A stretch of DNA of 64,000 bases. Origin: Paragonimus skrjabini miyazakii. Its lineage: Eukaryota > Platyhelminthes > Trematoda > Plagiorchiida > Troglotrematidae. A program made the position numbers and the translations under genes. Below, piece after piece: positions 61,701-64,000 of this stretch; within the stretch, counting starts at the first letter, position 1; the number at the start of each line of letters is the position of its first letter. Location: assembly GCA_014338405.1 (NCBI GenBank), contig JTDE01000037.1:245365-309364 (forward strand), read 5' to 3'. Under the pieces are notes generated by a model. That model did not search any database and had not been told where the DNA came from. It saw only the letters and a list, made by a program, of their open reading frames with translations.

Positions 61701-64000
61701 AACACGTTGCAAAATGCACCAAAGATTCGCACCTTGGCAAAGCAACCATTACACGAAGTTGGTTCACAGTAGTAAACGCTTTATAAAGCCCGACAACTCA
61801 CATTCCTGCATTGACATTTACAACCTTTTTAGTCAGTTTTACAGTCTACTATGCGTTTTGTTCAGTGTTTCGTTCTTCCCAAGTGACTACATTTTCTTGA
61901 TATTGTGGATACCTTTTTCTTAAATGTTTTTCCTCTTTAGTCTGCCGGGTTTATTCTTTTCCGTCTGACCACACTTCACACAGTTTGTGGCCATTGCGTC
62001 CACATAACTGTATCCGATTATGTTCATTTAGTTCATTCTGTACTTAGGTGGCGCATTTCTTGTACATACGTGTTTATGTTACGTTTGTCTTTCGTAAGGC
62101 TATATTTATGATAGAGAAATAGATTCTTATTACAACTAAGGCAATTTTGCATATCGTCGCTCTGCTTATCCATCTCTCGCAAATTCATTTTCAGACTTGT
62201 GCTCATCCGTGTTTACGTATGTGTAACTTTTAAACCACCACATGAGTACACAGAGATGGAAAATGATTTAATATAAAAAAGTAATTGCCTGATTCGATCG
62301 AATTAACCCTGCATAGAAAACCTTCCAGAAGACATAATGTTGTGAACAATACAACGAATAGTTTCGAGTTAGGGTTAGATAACGTTTAGACAAATATTCA
62401 GCTACCAGGACTCATAACTGAGTCTTCCAAGGTAACAGAGCTTTGTCTTGACAGTATTACTGCACCATAATAACATGGCTTAAAAATCGAATTACATTTC
62501 GAATTCACAGCCCATCAGTAGGAAACATGCTGCGTGAAAACACGTTGTCATTGCTGCTGTTTAAGGTACAGCTTAAGTCAAAATTTTCAACATGTTCGTC
62601 TACTCTCTTGTCATTTTGTCTCTATTATATCCAGATTTTTCGCTATCCCGCTCACCAGTAGTTCAAAATACAGTACCCATGGAAGGAGTAAAAAAACAGG
62701 AAGGACATAAGTCTGAAAGTAGCCATTAGAGTCGTGAGTGACGCATTTATATAATATGATGGTTGTTTGATACTTACATAGAGTTATCAAAATACCCCCG
62801 GTTTGAAAGTTTACAAATTTTTCAGTGTTTCAAACTGTTCTGAATTCTGATCAACGGTGTCACAAAATCAAATACGAGGCAGGAATTATTGAAGTTACAA
62901 TCAACAGAAACTTCCCATTAGCAACATTTCTAAATGGTTCTGTTATGACTTCTGTGAAGTTCTCGTTTATGACTTCAATTATACTCTACAGGACAGGCAA
63001 AGAAAAATGAACTGATAGAAAAATGTCAAATGTGTGGTTTAAATCAACTTTATATCTCATCGTAGAATTTTTGAGTAGCTATGTCAATCTGCTGGTTGTC
63101 TAAAAACCAATCAGGTTTCAGTAAACTTATGATTAACAACATTGAGTTATTAATTGTCAAAATCCGGATATTTGTTCCGCATAAACCTAGTCGTGCGGTT
63201 ACATAAAAAAGAGGTCATCATAAGATCAGATTATTGCACACGAGTTTATGTTACATATACTTTGGTCTGATTTGCTAGGAAGAGACTGAAAATAACAGAA
63301 ACTTATATTTAAAACATCATGAATAAAATATATGACGTAGTGCATCAGAGCTCCCGTCGAGTATATGACCATTTTTCCCTTAACATACAATTAGCCACCT
63401 AACGTGGGCTACACAGAAACGTGAGAGATGTCTGGTAAAATCATGGTTGAGAATTGTTTTGCATTACTATTTTCTTGAACTCATGCTTATTTGGTTATCG
63501 AGTCAGAGCAAACCAATTTTTAAGTCAGATCAGGCAACATTCACGCTCTCTGCGTAATATCGTTTGCTATTAGTGACAAGTCTGTCCAAATGACTGAATT
63601 CTATTTTAAATCCAATGCCTTTTCGAGTTTAACGAGAATTCAGATAATTTATGCACAAATGCACCGGATCATTGAGGCGTGGGTAATCGATGCGTCTGAT
63701 GTGAGAAGCGCCAAAGCGTATGAAAAACGGTAATTGGTCGACTGGACTTTTATTTGAAGTTACGGATGAATGTAGGCAAACCAGTTGTTTGTAGACACTA
63801 AGAGTTGTGATATAAAGAAGACGAATTTATAATATACATACTTTTATTATGCATGCTTATTTCAGATAGATTGTGGAATGGTCAACGTCGAGTGATGCCG
63901 TCTACTTTCCATATGTAGGACAGCATCAAGTAAAACATAGACCAGATGCGAGTTGAAGGATACTTGAATAATGTACATTTTGACCAATGACCATCTAACC
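61701..64000. other. No identifiable gene or repeat
   Basis: The 126-codon frame at 61543-61923 (+) starts inside the PLE tail and is rich in Phe, Ser and Leu from T-rich sequence, so it is probably spurious. A 61-codon frame at 62825-63010 is unassigned. Nothing else was recognised. Confidence 0.45.

Noticed and set aside
61543..61923. 126-codon ORF on plus
   Set aside because: It begins in the PLE-4 tail and its Phe/Ser/Leu richness reflects T-rich sequence; no motif.
62367..62380. TTAGGGTTAG, telomere-like
   Set aside because: Barely two units, expected by chance.

Overview
This looks like gene-poor, AT-rich nuclear DNA from a digenean flatworm (trematode), most likely a schistosome-like fluke. 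The window has no long host ORF, no bacterial operon structure and no recognisable complete host gene. What can be identified is decayed transposable elements of types known from fluke genomes: tRNA-related SINEs carrying a hammerhead ribozyme (the Schistosoma Sm-alpha type), Penelope-like elements (PLEs) with a GIY-YIG endonuclease, and an RTE-like (SR2/SjR2-type) non-LTR retrotransposon. The assignment rests on these families; the species cannot be named from the sequence alone.

Layout. 57-260: decayed hammerhead SINE. 261-12929: no identifiable element. 12930-13300: isolated GC- and CpG-rich island of unknown origin. 15005-15310: PLE endonuclease fragment. 15500-15650: tRNA-derived SINE of a second family. 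17650-18725: 5'-truncated PLE on the minus strand with inverted terminal tails and an in-frame 41-codon duplication. 18880-18990: hammerhead-SINE relic. 23.6-25.05 kb: a cluster of protein-like short ORFs that might be exons. 25845-25963: second copy of the tRNA-derived SINE (minus). 26795-27700: two near-identical hammerhead SINEs head to head around a 273-base assembly gap. 35490-38806: broken RTE-like element with endonuclease and reverse transcriptase remains, an internal inversion and a nested fragment of its own 3' end. 42560-42655: SINE-head relic with a hairpin. 47740-49880: broken PLE retaining reverse transcriptase and GIY-YIG parts, interrupted by a 314-bp insertion. 55.5-57.0 kb: two candidate exons. 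58490-59015: a second head-to-head hammerhead-SINE pair. 61250-61700: fragment of a different PLE lineage.

The elements are dead or non-autonomous as seen here, and no genes act together in a pathway. The most notable biology is RNA-level. Two SINE copies contain a complete type I hammerhead fold (CTGATGA core, 5-bp stem II, GAAA, short stem III, GTC cleavage triplet, 6-bp stem I), a third is nearly complete and a fourth is visibly inactivated. Such a ribozyme, transcribed from the internal pol III promoter, could self-cleave. Both loci with good copies are inverted head-to-head pairs. Candidate host exons are listed with low confidence because splicing cannot be tested here.
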